Source: Caprella mutica (Eukaryota > Arthropoda > Malacostraca > Amphipoda > Caprellidae). From it: a DNA stretch of 64,000 nucleotides. A model generated the notes under the pieces. It ran no database searches. It was not told the origin of the DNA and was given only the letters and a program-made list of their open reading frames with translations. Shown in pieces: positions 11,486 through 22,050 of the stretch. The first letter of the stretch is position 1, and each line of letters begins with the position of its first letter. The position numbers and the translations under genes are program-made. The stretch spans positions 62,001 to 126,000 of the forward strand of contig CANNZV010000925.1 in assembly GCA_947561585.1 (NCBI GenBank). Direction: 5' to 3'.

Positions 11486-12334
11486 TTAATTGTACCACTG
11501 CTGCTGTGAGGGGTAAGGGTAGGGTGGGGGGGGGTTATTAGTGTTGTGTACGTATGCTCTGCCTATGTGATTGTATTTGTATCTGCTTCTGCGTGCATAC
11601 CTACCTGCTGTTCCTGTTCCTCTATTTCTTGTGTCATAAGTGTAATATGCTTCTGTATCTTCTAGCATATCCTCGTGAAAATTGCCTTGATTCTCACCCT
11701 CGGGTTTTTCTATCAAGAAAGTTTCTGTGTCATTGAAATTCTTCTTTGGTATTAGAATTTTTTTATCATGTGGCAAAGATCTTATTTTCTTCGTTGTAGC
11801 AGACAGTAAATTAGCTGTTGTCTTAAAAGGACCTTCTACGACTCCTTTGATGATACTGGGGTTGATCTGTGGACCCAATATCGTTAAATACATTGATGTA
11901 TTCATAAGATCTTTTGCGTGATTTTTTAATTTGCGTGTGAATGATTCATCGCTTTCAGTTGCTGTCCTTATTGGAAATTGGGCGTTCATTGTGTCGTCAT
12001 TTAATATAAAATCCGTGACTTCGCCTATCTTTTCTAATGTACTTAAGATGTCACTGGCAGCTGTATTCTCGTCCTTCAATTTATTTGTGTATAATTCATG
12101 ACATACACTCCTGAAAAGGATCTTCTTTTTTTCTGCGTCATCTTTATCCCCTAAGCTGGATATATGATTATTTAATAGGCTGAGATGCTGACGGAACGTG
12201 TTCTTCTCCTCGAAAGCTGGATCCTCTGGCCTTCTTCTTCCCCTGAATATCGGCAATGAATCAGAATTTATGATCGTCGTACTCCTGCTTTTAATTATCT
12301 CTTGGAGTTGAGCTTGTGTTAATTCAACCGCCAT
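11486..12334 (-). pseudogene. Gypsy gag (copy 1), deleted and frameshifted
   Basis: It starts MAVELTQAQLQ like the intact 356-aa gag of copy 2 (28081-27011). Two changes break it. First, 141 bp (47 codons) present in copy 2 at 27716-27856 are missing at about 12115, with a CT microhomology at the junction. Second, a G-run at 11526-11534 has 9 G instead of 8, shifting the frame so that the CCHC zinc knuckle is lost and translation stops at 11486 after a Pro/Tyr-rich tail. Gag forms the particle shell and its knuckle binds RNA, so this product should not package RNA normally. Confidence 0.92.
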
Positions 12335-12504
12335 TTTGGGGGGTGTTTTGGGGGTTGTTTTGGGGGGTGTTTTGGGTGGTGTTTTGGGTGGTGTCTTGGG
12401 GGTGTCTTGGGTTGTTTAGTTTTCTGTACTCTGGGTTTAGTTCGTCTTCCAGATCTAAGTTCTACAGCCTCAGCATTAATCGCTTCGTCCTCTGAGGTTG
12501 GCAT
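12319..12504 (-). CDS. Small leader ORF upstream of gag (copy 1)
   Basis: The predicted product is 61 aa, with an acidic start (MPTSEDEAINAEAVELRSG), a basic stretch, then a Pro/His/Lys-rich repeat. It overlaps the gag start by 16 nt, with gag in the -1 frame. The repeat contains five in-frame copies of the heptamer C_CCA_AAA, the X_XXY_YYZ form used for -1 ribosomal frameshifting. From any of them the -1 frame stays open and enters gag exactly at its ATG. It is identical in copy 2 (28066-28251). It could be an N-terminal gag extension made by frameshifting, a regulatory upstream ORF, or an old frameshift lesion. Confidence 0.6.
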   Translation of the reverse strand: MPTSEDEAINAEAVELRSGRRTKPRVQKTKQPKTPPRHHPKHHPKHPPKQPPKHPPKWRLN

Positions 12505-13870
12505 GTGTTTCCTATCCTAATGAGGTGTTATTGTGTACTTAAACAAGTGTAATGCACGTGTAATCACTAATTACGAAAAAAAAAAGGAAGAAAAAATAAT
12601 AGGCTATCCAAAAAAAATAATCCGTCAAACATTAAAAAATAATCATTCAAATAATAAATAATAAATGAAATATAATTTAATATAGAGCAATATTTGTTAA
12701 ATCAATAAATATAAAATATTTATACCTTTCAATTAATAACGACACTCAGCAAAGCTAAAAGAAATGCATGCACACATACATCTATAATTATAACTGCTGC
12801 AGTAATGATTAATTACCTTCTGCTTATTGCTTATTCATCAACACAATTCTTGACTAAACAGAACAGATTTATTCACCACTGACTAAGGTCTAACACTTAG
12901 ATCTTACTCCGATCGCTTCAGAAATGAGACTGAATGCAAAGATGACATTAAGTTATATGTTATACTCAACTTTCGGTTCCATGTACAGTGGGTCCCGCTT
13001 ATCAGGTTTTGTCGTTGATTTTTGCTCTGATGTTATTAACTGTTATGATGTTAACTGAATGTTCACTGAGCGTTGTGCACTGTATGTTATGCACTGTATG
13101 CTAACTGAATGTTCACTGAGCGTTGTGCACTGTATGTTATGCACTGTATGTTAACTGAATGTTTATTGACTGTTAACTTTTCACTGAATGTTGAATGTTC
13201 ACTGAATGTTAAATATTCACTGAATGTTGAATGATCACTGAATGTTAAAGATTCACTGAATGTTGAATGATCATTGAATGTTAAAGATTCACTGAATGTT
13301 GAATGATCATTGAATGTTGCAGTTTGAATAAATACTTTTCAGATGTAGTATTTAAACAAATTAGACTCTCAATTTCTGGTTGATTTACGGCTTTTTTGCA
13401 TGTTGTTTATAATCGAATGTTTTCCATCACCATTCGTCAACGTGCAACGCTTAACCCATTCGCTTCCTCCCTCCGTGCTTTCCAGTTTCATCCAGAATTT
13501 TCCAGAATTTTCCAGAATTTCCAGAATTTTTTTTTTTTCAGACTGGTCAGTCTTGTTGATTGTCTCTGCTCATTCAAATTTCAAATTAGGCCATCTGTAC
13601 TCTCCTTATCCTTCCGATAATTTTCGAGATGCCATTTGCTTGACCCTGAGTTGAATTATCTTTATACTTTATCACAAAAACTGAACACCTTAATTGGATC
13701 GTACCTTCATATAGGGTCGCAAAACCCGGTCTTGCTGTAATCAAATACTCTCCAATCAGATGGTTAACTTAGTTTTTGGTAAATTACAAAGTTTTCAATC
13801 TTTTACTTTAGTAATTGAATTTCCGCACATTAAATTCGAATTACTTAATCACGCACCATACGGCCACCAA
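12505..13870 (-). other. 5' leader of gypsy copy 1 with GAATGTT minisatellite
   Basis: About 1.37 kb of untranslated leader between the 5' LTR and the small ORF. A minisatellite of TCACTGAATGTT-type units spans about 13035-13335, and a short run of TTCCAGAA units lies at 13490-13528. Both recur in copy 2, which has one fewer TTCCAGAA unit. No gene is seen. Such a leader would hold packaging signals, but none can be pinpointed. Confidence 0.8.
13852..13869 (-). promoter_or_regulatory. tRNA primer-binding site of gypsy copy 1
   Basis: On the minus strand the sequence after the LTR end is T then TGGTGGCCGTATGGTGCG. Starting with TGG one base from the LTR is the usual sign of pairing to the CCA end of a tRNA. 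I do not assign the tRNA. Copy 2 lacks this site because satellite replaces its 5' end. Confidence 0.7.
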
Positions 13871-14317
13871 TGTGACGTTTGTTAATTTACTTCCCTATAA
13901 CGTCTCAGTGTATGGGCTCTAAGTGATTAGGATCCTACTCTATAAAGTATTTTCAGATTCCTTTCTCTTTATATATCTCTTTCTACTAAATACTCATGGT
14001 ACCATGCCCTAGAACCACCTTGCCACTATGGTTCCGACCTCAGGCCTCTGGTCCAAGCTTAACTGTATTTTAAGGGTAATAATGGTAAAGTAATTAATAC
14101 TTAAAGAGATTATATTCATTGGTCAAGCACATGTTATAACAACGAATATCTCCACTAGAACGCTCGCAAGTTAAGGTCTCAAATAACTACGAACAGGAGA
14201 TAAGGTGTGTAGCTCACGAGAGCGAATCGGTAACTGACTTGACTGTCACTTACTTACAATCATATAGGTTCGTGATGATAGCAATGCATACACAATTGCT
14301 GTGTTTGCTTTACCACA
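13871..14317 (-). mobile_element. 5' LTR of gypsy copy 1 (447 bp)
   Basis: It is bounded by TGTGGTAAAG...AACGTCACA on the minus strand, that is TG..CA ends, and matches 20184-20630 over all 447 bp with very few differences (one is T to A near 13958/20271). A TATATAAA box lies at 13968-13975 on the minus strand, suitable for U3 transcription. Its right flank starts CATGTGGATG, which is satellite; the left flank is the PBS. Confidence 0.95.
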
Positions 14318-17300
14318 CATGTGGATGAATTTTTTCATGTGGATGAATTTTTTCATGTGGATGAATTTTTTCATGTGGATGAATTTTTTCATGTGGATGA
14401 ATTTTTTCATGTGGATGAATTTTTTCATGTGGATGAATTTTTTCATGTGGATGAATTTTTTCATGTGGATGAATTTTTTCATGTGGATGAATTTTTTCAT
14501 GTGGATGAATTTTTTCATGTGGATGAATTTTTTCATGTGGATGAATTTTTTCATGTGGATGAATTTTTTCATGTGGATGAATTTTTTCATGTGGATGAAT
14601 TTTTTCATGTGGATGAATTTTTTCATGTGGATGAATTTTTTCATGTGGATGAATTTTTTCATGTGGATGAATTTTTTCATGTGGATGAATTTTTTCGTGT
14701 GGATGAATTTTTTCGTGTGGATGAATTTTTTCGTGTGGATGAATTTTTTCGTGTGGATGAATTTTTTCATGTGGATGAATTTTTTCGTGTGGATGAATTT
14801 TTTCGTGTGGATGAATTTTTTCGTGTGGATGATTTTTTTCGTGTGGATGATTTTTTTCGTGTGGATGAATTTTTTCGTGTGGATGAATTTTTTCGTGTGG
14901 ATGAATTTTTTCGTGTGGATGAATTTTTTCGTGTGGATGAATTTTTTCGTGTGGATGAATTTTTTCGTGTGGATGAATTTTTTCGTGTGGATGAATTTTT
15001 TCGTGTGGATGAACTTTTTCGTGTGGATGAATTTTTTCGTGTGGATGAATTTTTTCGTGTATGAATTTTTTCGTGTGGATGAATTTTTTCGTGTGGATGA
15101 ATTTTTTCGTGTGGATGAATTTTTTCGTGTGGATGAATTTTTTCGTGTGGATGAATTTTTTCGTGTGGATGATTTTTTTCGTGTGGATGAATTTTTTCGT
15201 GTGGATGAATTTTTTCGTGTGGATGAATTTTTTCGTGTGGATGAATTTTTTCGTGTGGATGAATTTTTTCGTGTGGATGAATTTTTTCGTGTGGATGAAT
15301 TTTTTCGTGTGGATGAACTTTTTCGTGTGGATGAATTTTTTCGTGTGGATGAATTTTTTCGTGTATGAATTTTTTCGTGTGGATGAATTTTTTCGTGTGG
15401 ATGAATTTTTTCGTGTGGATGAATTTTTTCGTGTGGATGAATTTTTTCGTGTGGATGAATTTTTTCGTGTGGATGAATTTTTTCGTGTGGATGAACTTTT
15501 TCATGTGGATGAACTTTTTCGTGTGGATGAACTTTTTCGTGTGGATGAATTTTTTCGTGTGGATGAATTTTTTCGTGTGGATGAATTTTTTCGTGTGGAT
15601 GAATTTTTTCGTGTGGATGAATTTTTTCGTGTGGATGAATTTTTTTGTGTGGATGAATTTTTTCGTGTGGATGAATTTTTTCGTGTGGATGAACTTTTTC
15701 ATGTGGATGAACTTTTTCATGTGGATGAACTTTTTCATGTGGATGAACTTTTTCATGTGGATGAATTTTTTCATGTGGATGAATTTTTTCATGTGGATGA
15801 ATTTTTTCATGTGGATGAATTTTTTCATGTGGATGAATTTTTTCATGTGGATGAATTTTTTCATGTGGATGAATTTTTTCATGTGGATGAATTTTTTCAT
15901 GTGGATGAATTTTTTCATGTGGATGAATTTTTTCATGTGGATGAATTTTTTCATGTGGATGAATTTTTTCATGTGGATGAATTTTTTCATGTGGATGAAT
16001 TTTTTCATGTGGATGAATTTTTTCATGTGGATGAATTTTTTCGTGTGGATGAATTTTTTCGTGTGGATGAATTTTTTCGTGTGGATGAATTTTTTCGTGT
16101 GGATGAATTTTTTCGTGTGGATGAATTTTTTCGTGTGGATGAATTTTTTCGTGTGGATGAATTTTTTCGTGTGGATGAATTTTTTCGTGTGGATGAATTT
16201 TTTCGTGTGGATGAATTTTTTCGTGTGGATGAATTTTTTCGTGTGGATGAATTTTTTCGTGTGGATGAATTTTTTCGTGTGGATGAATTTTTTCGTGTGG
16301 ATGAATTTTTTCGTGTGGATGAATTTTTTCGTGTGGATGAATTTTTTCATGTGGATGAATTTTTTCGTGTGGATGAATTTTTTCGTGTGGATGAATTTTT
16401 TCGTGTGGATGAATTTTTTCATGTGGATGAATTTTTTCATGTGGATGAATTTTTTCATGTGGATGAATTTTTTCATGTGGATGAATTTTTTCGTGTGGAT
16501 GAATTTTTTCGTGTGGATGAATTTTTTCGTGTGGATGAATTTTTTCGTGTGGATGAATTTTTTCGTGTGGATGAATTTTTTCGTGTGGATGAATTTTTTC
16601 GTGTGGATGAATTTTTTCGTGTGGATGAATTTTTTCGTGTGGATGAATTTTTTCGTGTGGATGAATTTTTTCGTGTGGATGAATTTTTTCGTGTGGATGA
16701 ATTTTTTCGTGTGGATGAATTTTTTCGTGTGGATGAATTTTTTCATGTGGATGAATTTTTTCATGTGGATGAATTTTTTCATGTGGATGAATTTTTTCAT
16801 GTGGATGAATTTTTTCATGTGGATGAATTTTTTCATGTGGATGAATTTTTTCGTGTGGATGAATTTTTTCGTGTGGATGAATTTTTTCATGTGGATGAAT
16901 TTTTTCATGTGGATGAATTTTTTCATGTGGATGAATTTTTTCGTGTGGATGAATTTTTTCATGTGGATGAATTTTTTCGTGTGGATGAATTTTTTCGTGT
17001 GGATGAATTTTTTCGTGTGGATGAATTTTTTCATGTGGATGAATTTTTTCGTGTGGATGAATTTTTTCATGTGGATGAATTTTTTCATGTGGATGAATTT
17101 TTTCATGTAGATGAATTTTTTCATGTGGATGAATTTTTTCATGTGGATGAATTTTTTCATGTGGATGAATTTTTTCATGTGGATGAATTTTTTCATGTGG
17201 ATGAATTTTTTCATGTGGATGAATTTTTTCATGTGGATGAATTTTTTCGTGTGGATGAATTTTTTCGTGTGGATGAATTTTTTCGTGTGGATGAATTTTT

Positions 17301-20183
17301 TCGTGTGGATGAATTTTTTCGTGTGGATGAATTTTTTCGTGTGGATGAATTTTTTCATGTGGATGAATTTTTTCGTGTGGATGAATTTTTTCGTGTGGAT
17401 GAATTTTTTCATGTGGATGAATTTTTTCATGTGGATGAATTTTTTCATGTGGATGAATTTTTTCATGTGGATGAATTTTTTCATGTGGATGAATTTTTTC
17501 ATGTGGATGAATTTTTTCATGTGGATGAATTTTTTCATGTGGATGAATTTTTTCATGTGGATGAATTTTTTCATGTGGATGAATTTTTTCATGTGGATGA
17601 ATTTTTTCATGTGGATGAATTTTTTCATGTGGATGAATTTTTTCGTGTGGATGAATTTTTTCGTGTGGATGAATTTTTTCGTGTGGATGAATTTTTTCGT
17701 GTGGATGAATTTTTTCGTGTGGATGAATTTTTTCGTGTGGATGAATTTTTTCGTGTGGATGAATTTTTTCGTGTGGATGAATTTTTTCGTGTGGATGAAT
17801 TTTTTCGTGTGGATGAATTTTTTCGTGTGGATGAATTTTTTCGTGTGGATGAATTTTTTCGTGTGGATGAATTTTTTCGTGTGGATGAATTTTTTCGTGT
17901 GGATGAATTTTTTCGTGTGGATGAATTTTTTCGTGTGGATGAATTTTTTCGTGTGGATGAATTTTTTCGTGTGGATGAATTTTTTCGTGTGGATGAATTT
18001 TTTCGTGTATGAATTTTTTCGTGTGGATGAATTTTTTCGTGTGGATGAATTTTTTCGTGTGGATGAATTTTTTCGTGTGGATGAATTTTTTCGTGTGGAT
18101 GAATTTTTTCGTGTGGATGAACTTTTTCGTGTGGATGAACTTTTTCGTGTGGATGAACTTTTTCGTGTGGATGAATTTTTTCGTGTGGATGATTTTTTTC
18201 GTGTGGATGAATTTTTTCGTGTGGATGAATTTTTTCGTGTGGATGAATTTTTTCGTGTGGATGAATTTTTTCGTGTGGATGAATTTTTTCGTGTGGATGA
18301 ATTTTTTCGTGTGGATGAATTTTTTCGTGTGGATGAACTTTTTCGTGTGGATGAACTTTTTCATGTGGATGAATTTTTTCATGTGGATGAACTTTTTCAT
18401 GTGGATGAATTTTTTCATGTGGATGAATTTTTTCATGTGGATGAATTTTTTCATGTGGATGAATTTTTTCATGTGGATGAATTTTTTCATGTGGATGAAT
18501 TTTTTCATGTGGATGAATTTTTTCATGTGGATGAATTTTTTCATGTGGATGAATTTTTTCATGTGGATGAATTTTTTCATGTGGATGAATTTTTTCATGT
18601 GGATGAATTTTTTCATGTGGATGAATTTTTTCGTGTGGATGAATTTTTTCGTGTGGATGAATTTTTTCGTGTGGATGAATTTTTTCGTGTGGATGAATTT
18701 TTTCGTGTGGATGAATTTTTTCGTGTGGATGAATTTTTTCGTGTGGATGAATTTTTTCGTGTGGATGAATTTTTTCGTGTGGATGAATTTTTTCGTGTGG
18801 ATGAATTTTTTCGTGTGGATGAATTTTTTCGTGTGGATGAATTTTTTCGTGTGGATGAATTTTTTCGTGTGGATGAATTTTTTCGTGTGGATGAATTTTT
18901 TCGTGTGGATGAATTTTTTCGTGTGGATGAATTTTTTCGTGTGGATGAATTTTTTCGTGTGGATGAATTTTTTCGTGTGGATGAATTTTTTCGTGTGGAT
19001 GAATTTTTTCGTGTGGATGAATTTTTTCGTGTGGATGAATTTTTTCGTGTGGATGAATTTTTTCGTGTGGATGAATTTTTTCGTGTGGATGAATTTTTTC
19101 GTGTGGATGAATTTTTTCGTGTGGATGAATTTTTTCGTGTGGATGAATTTTTTCGTGTGGATGAATTTTTTCGTGTGGATGAATTTTTTCATGTGGATGA
19201 ATTTTTTCATGTGGATGAATTTTTTCATGTGGATGAACTTTTTCATGTGGATGAACTTTTTCATGTGGATGAACTTTTTCATGTGGATGAATTTTTTCAT
19301 GTGGATGAATTTTTTCATGTGGATGAATTTTTTCATGTGGATGAATTTTTTCATGTGGATGAATTTTTTCATGTGGATGAATTTTTTCATGTGGATGAAT
19401 TTTTTCATGTGGATGAATTTTTTCATGTGGATGAATTTTTTCATGTGGATGAATTTTTTCATGTGGATGAATTTTTTCATGTGGATGAATTTTTTCATGT
19501 GGATGAATTTTTTCGTGTGGATGAATTTTTTCGTGTGGATGAATTTTTTCGTGTGGATGAATTTTTTCGTGTGGATGAATTTTTTCGTGTGGATGATTTT
19601 TTTCGTGTGGATGATTTTTTTCGTGTGGATGAATTTTTTCGTGTGGATGAATTTTTTCGTGTGGATGAATTTTTTCGTGTGGATGAATTTTTTCGTGTGG
19701 ATGAATTTTTTCATGGGGATGAATTTTTTCATGGGGATGAATTTTTTCGTGTGGATGAATTTTTTCATGTGGATGAATTTTTTCATGTGGATGAATTTTT
19801 TCGTGTGGATGAATTTTTTCGTGTGGATGAATTTTTTCATGTGGATGAATTTTTTCGTGTGGATGAATTTTTTCGTGTGGATGAATTTTTTCGTGTGGAT
19901 GAATTTTTTCGTGTGGATGAATTTTTTCGTGTGGATGAATTTTTTCATGGGGATGAATTTTTTCATGGGGATGAATTTTTTCGTGTGGATGAATTTTTTC
20001 ATGTGGATGAATTTTTTCATGTGGATGAATTTTTTCGTGTGGATGAATTTTTTCGTGTGGATGAATTTTTTCATGTGGATGAATTTTTTCGTGTGGATGA
20101 ATTTTTTCGTGTGGATGAATTTTTTCGTGTGGATGAATTTTTTCGTGTGGATGAATTTTTTCGTGTGGATGAATTTTTTCATG
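14318..20183. repeat. 18-bp satellite array S1 (GTGGATGAATTTTTTCAT)
   Basis: About 326 head-to-tail monomers of 18 bp. The main variation is CAT versus CGT at the end of the unit, occurring in long homogeneous runs, plus CTTTTTC, TTTTTTT and CATGGGG variants and three 16-bp units lacking GG (before 15061, 15365 and 18009). Higher-order repeats are visible: a 304-bp interval between the first two short units and a 234-bp (13-monomer) duplication from 19712 to 19946 marked by paired CATGGGG units. The unit is stop-free in four of six frames, so the very long open frames here are artefacts. The array is bounded on both sides by LTRs of gypsy copies 1 and 2. Confidence 0.98.
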
Positions 20184-20630
20184 TGTGACGTTTGTTAATT
20201 TACTTCCCTATAACGTCTCAGTGTATGGGCTCTAAGTGATTAGGATCCTACTCTATAAAGTATTTTCAGAATCCTTTCTCTTTATATATCTCTTTCTACT
20301 AAATACTCATGGTACCATGCCCTAGAACCACCTTGCCACTATGGTTCCGACCTCAGGCCTCTGGTCCAAGCTTAACTGTATTTTAAGGGTAATAATGGTA
20401 AAGTAATTAATACTTAAAGAGATTATATTCATTGGTCAAGCACATGTTATAACAACGAATATCTCCACTAGAACGCTCGCAAGTTAAGGTCTCAAATAAC
20501 TACGAACAGGAGATAAGGTGTGTAGCTCACGAGAGCGAATCGGTAACTGACTTGACTGTCACTTACTTACAATCATATAGGTTCGTGATGATAGCAATGC
20601 ATACACAATTGCTGTGTTTGCTTTACCACA
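20184..20630 (-). mobile_element. 3' LTR of gypsy copy 2 (447 bp)
   Basis: Same length and ends as 13871-14317. On the minus strand it follows the polypurine tract directly and so is the 3' LTR. The outer flank is ...TTTTTTCATG. The outer flank of the copy 1 5' LTR is CATGTGG..., so the two outer junctions together look like one CATG target-site duplication. Confidence 0.95.
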
Positions 20631-20645
20631 TCGGTCCCCCCTTCC
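20631..20645 (-). promoter_or_regulatory. Polypurine tract of gypsy copy 2
   Basis: The minus strand reads GGAAGGGGGGACCGA immediately before the 3' LTR start TGTGGTAAAG. A purine run at this position is the expected plus-strand primer of reverse transcription and supports the LTR boundary and orientation. Confidence 0.75.
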
Positions 20646-21509
20646 GAAAATTTCAAAGTTACAATTCACATTTTTCCAAAACTGCCAGCTGGTTTGTCTA
20701 CCCATTGTTACTCTATATTGAACAATGTTCAGACGCTCACGCTGTTAGTGGAAACATGTATATTGGATCTCTTGAAATTTCTCGAACCGGTAATAAATAA
20801 ATTATTAGAAAATTGAAAAATTTGAGTTTTAATTCGTTCTAGAAATATGTAAGACTAATGTGCATTCACCAAATTTTCTTAAATTTTTAATCTTACCTAT
20901 ACAATCTTAATTTTGCTTTAACAATATTTTTATTTATTCTCAAAATAATCTAAGTTACTCCTACCTAATATGTCTCAGTTCAAAATGTAACAACTTTTTC
21001 ATTTTATAAACGTAATAACTTGCCTAATCTATTTGAGATCACACCCCTCCCTCCTAATATGTAGATTTTTAGTCTAAATATTAACAGAGACCTTTGATCA
21101 CTCCAATACATTACACAAATTGTTACTGCATTTACATTTAAAAAAAAATTTATAATAAAAAAAAAAAAATTCATTTATAAGAAATATATTTAATTAACTT
21201 ATTTTAATTTATCATATGTTATGATATCGTATTTTATGATCTTTTAATGAATTTATATTCGTAATTGAATTTATATGAATTTTGATCATCTTTATCAAAT
21301 TTTGAGACAGTTGTGATCTTTAAATTTAAATCTTAAAATTAACACCGAAAAAAAAATTAAACTTAAAATTAACACCGAAAAAAAAATTAAACTTAAAATT
21401 AAATTCAAATGAAAAAACGATTATTATTAACTTTCACTTAAAATTACCCAAACTTAAAATTAAAAACAAATTTAAATAATGATCAAATTGAGTTTGAGGA
21501 AAAAAAATC
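20646..21509 (-). other. 3' non-coding region of gypsy copy 2
   Basis: About 860 bp of AT-rich sequence between the third ORF and the polypurine tract. It holds a two-and-a-half-copy ~30-bp repeat (aacttaaaattaacaccg plus an A-run, about 21333-21405). No gene is seen. A plus-strand frame at 20552-20800 is judged spurious because it starts inside the LTR. Confidence 0.7.
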
Positions 21510-21656
21510 TTAAATGCTGTTAGGTTTAGTTTTGGTAATTTCGCTTTTTGGCTTTCGTTTTGCCTGAGGCATTACTATAATTGTTGTCGCCTGTATATTA
21601 ACTGCCTGATCATTAAAAAGATTTACTGTTCCACCTAGTTCCCCTGATCTAAAGGG
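21510..21656 (-). CDS. Candidate -1 frameshift extension of the third gypsy ORF
   Basis: After the heptamer at 21650-21656, the -1 frame stays open for about 46 codons to a TAA at 21510-21512. It contains GELGGTVNLFNDQAVNIQ, a short hydrophobic stretch, then a basic tail (MPQAKRKPKSEITKTK). It has no ATG near its start, so it would be reached by frameshifting, or it is the original C-terminus separated by a 1-nt lesion. Its composition looks like protein rather than random AT-rich translation. Only one copy is in the window, so conservation cannot be tested here. Confidence 0.5.
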   Translation of the reverse strand, partial: PFRSGELGGTVNLFNDQAVNIQATTIIVMPQAKRKPKSEITKTKPNSI

Positions 21657-21964
21657 GTGCTTCGCTTTATCTGATTGAAGGCCTCAGTCGCCATTTTAGA
21701 CCTTAAATTCCTATTTTCGTACATCCTCATGTCTTCTTCTGACTTCATCTTTTTTGACTGATTATAACCACATACCAGAATCATCACAACTAGCAATGTT
21801 AGAATTAATACCAAAACGTCGCTAAACAAATCTGGTATTAGGTCGTACTTTGTAGACCCCATGTTTTTAATTGCTTGCTCTAGATGAGCCTTGTTCATCG
21901 ATGTTGATTTCTGGATCAGCTCCACTACTGAGTTCAGGTCAAAGTTGCTCTGAGACTGTCCCAT
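21635..21964 (-). CDS. Third ORF of gypsy copy 2: small myristoylation-signal/TM protein in the env position
   Basis: It encodes 109 aa and lies between integrase and the 3' LTR, where env sits in errantiviruses and retroviruses. It begins MGQSQSNF, fitting an N-myristoylation signal (Gly2, Ser6). An amphipathic or helical region (residues about 14-45) is followed by one hydrophobic segment, DVLVLILTLLVVMILVCG (about 49-66), then a basic and charged tail (SKKMKSEEDMRM). No signal peptide, glycosylation-rich ectodomain or furin site is seen, so it is not a classical Env. A TATA box lies 87 bp upstream, suggesting its own transcript. A slippery heptamer just before the stop could extend it in the -1 frame. 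The function is unknown; I infer membrane association. It could also be a captured host gene. Confidence 0.65.
   Translation of the reverse strand: MGQSQSNFDLNSVVELIQKSTSMNKAHLEQAIKNMGSTKYDLIPDLFSDVLVLILTLLVVMILVCGYNQSKKMKSEEDMRMYENRNLRSKMATEAFNQIKRSTPLDQGN
21650..21656 (-). promoter_or_regulatory. -1 ribosomal frameshift heptamer C_CCT_TTA
   Basis: On the minus strand, in the frame of the third ORF, the codons read ACC CCT TTA GAT and contain C_CCU_UUA, which fits X_XXY_YYZ exactly (X = C, Y = U, Z = A). The zero-frame stop TAG follows four codons later (21635-21637), and the -1 frame is open for about 46 codons. I could not identify a downstream pseudoknot by eye. Confidence 0.5.
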
Positions 21965-22050
21965 CGCTCCAGCTGATTACTTCTCACGACCTTGAATTAC
22001 AGTTCTGTGTGTCAACCGGCTGTGAGTGGCTGAGAGTCAGTCACTGGCTG

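Larger units (their letters stand above)
1..14317 (-). mobile_element. Ty3/gypsy LTR retrotransposon, copy 1 (3' end outside window)
   Basis: Reading on the minus strand the order is 5' LTR (14317-13871), PBS, leader, small ORF, gag, protease, RT/RNase H and integrase, which is the Ty3/gypsy order (integrase after RNase H). The left window edge cuts the integrase, so the 3' LTR is not visible. Copy 1 is collinear with copy 2 (20184-29448) apart from small indels. Lesions specific to copy 1 are a 7,621-bp insertion in pol, a 141-bp in-frame deletion in gag, and one extra G in a G-run (9 versus 8) that frameshifts gag before its zinc knuckle. It is therefore not autonomous. The LTR abuts 18-bp satellite on the right, so the element was inserted into that satellite. 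Confidence 0.95.

Noticed and set aside
14246..20198. Very long open frames (up to about 2,000 codons) across S1
   Set aside because: They are hexapeptide repetitions of the 18-bp unit, open in four frames at once, with no unique sequence apart from a few edge residues.
13871..20630. A single LTR element with satellite as its interior (LTR - S1 - LTR)
   Set aside because: The outer flanks do not form a duplication (cggccaccaa versus tcggtccccc). Those flanks are instead the PBS of copy 1 and the PPT of copy 2, so the LTRs belong to two elements.
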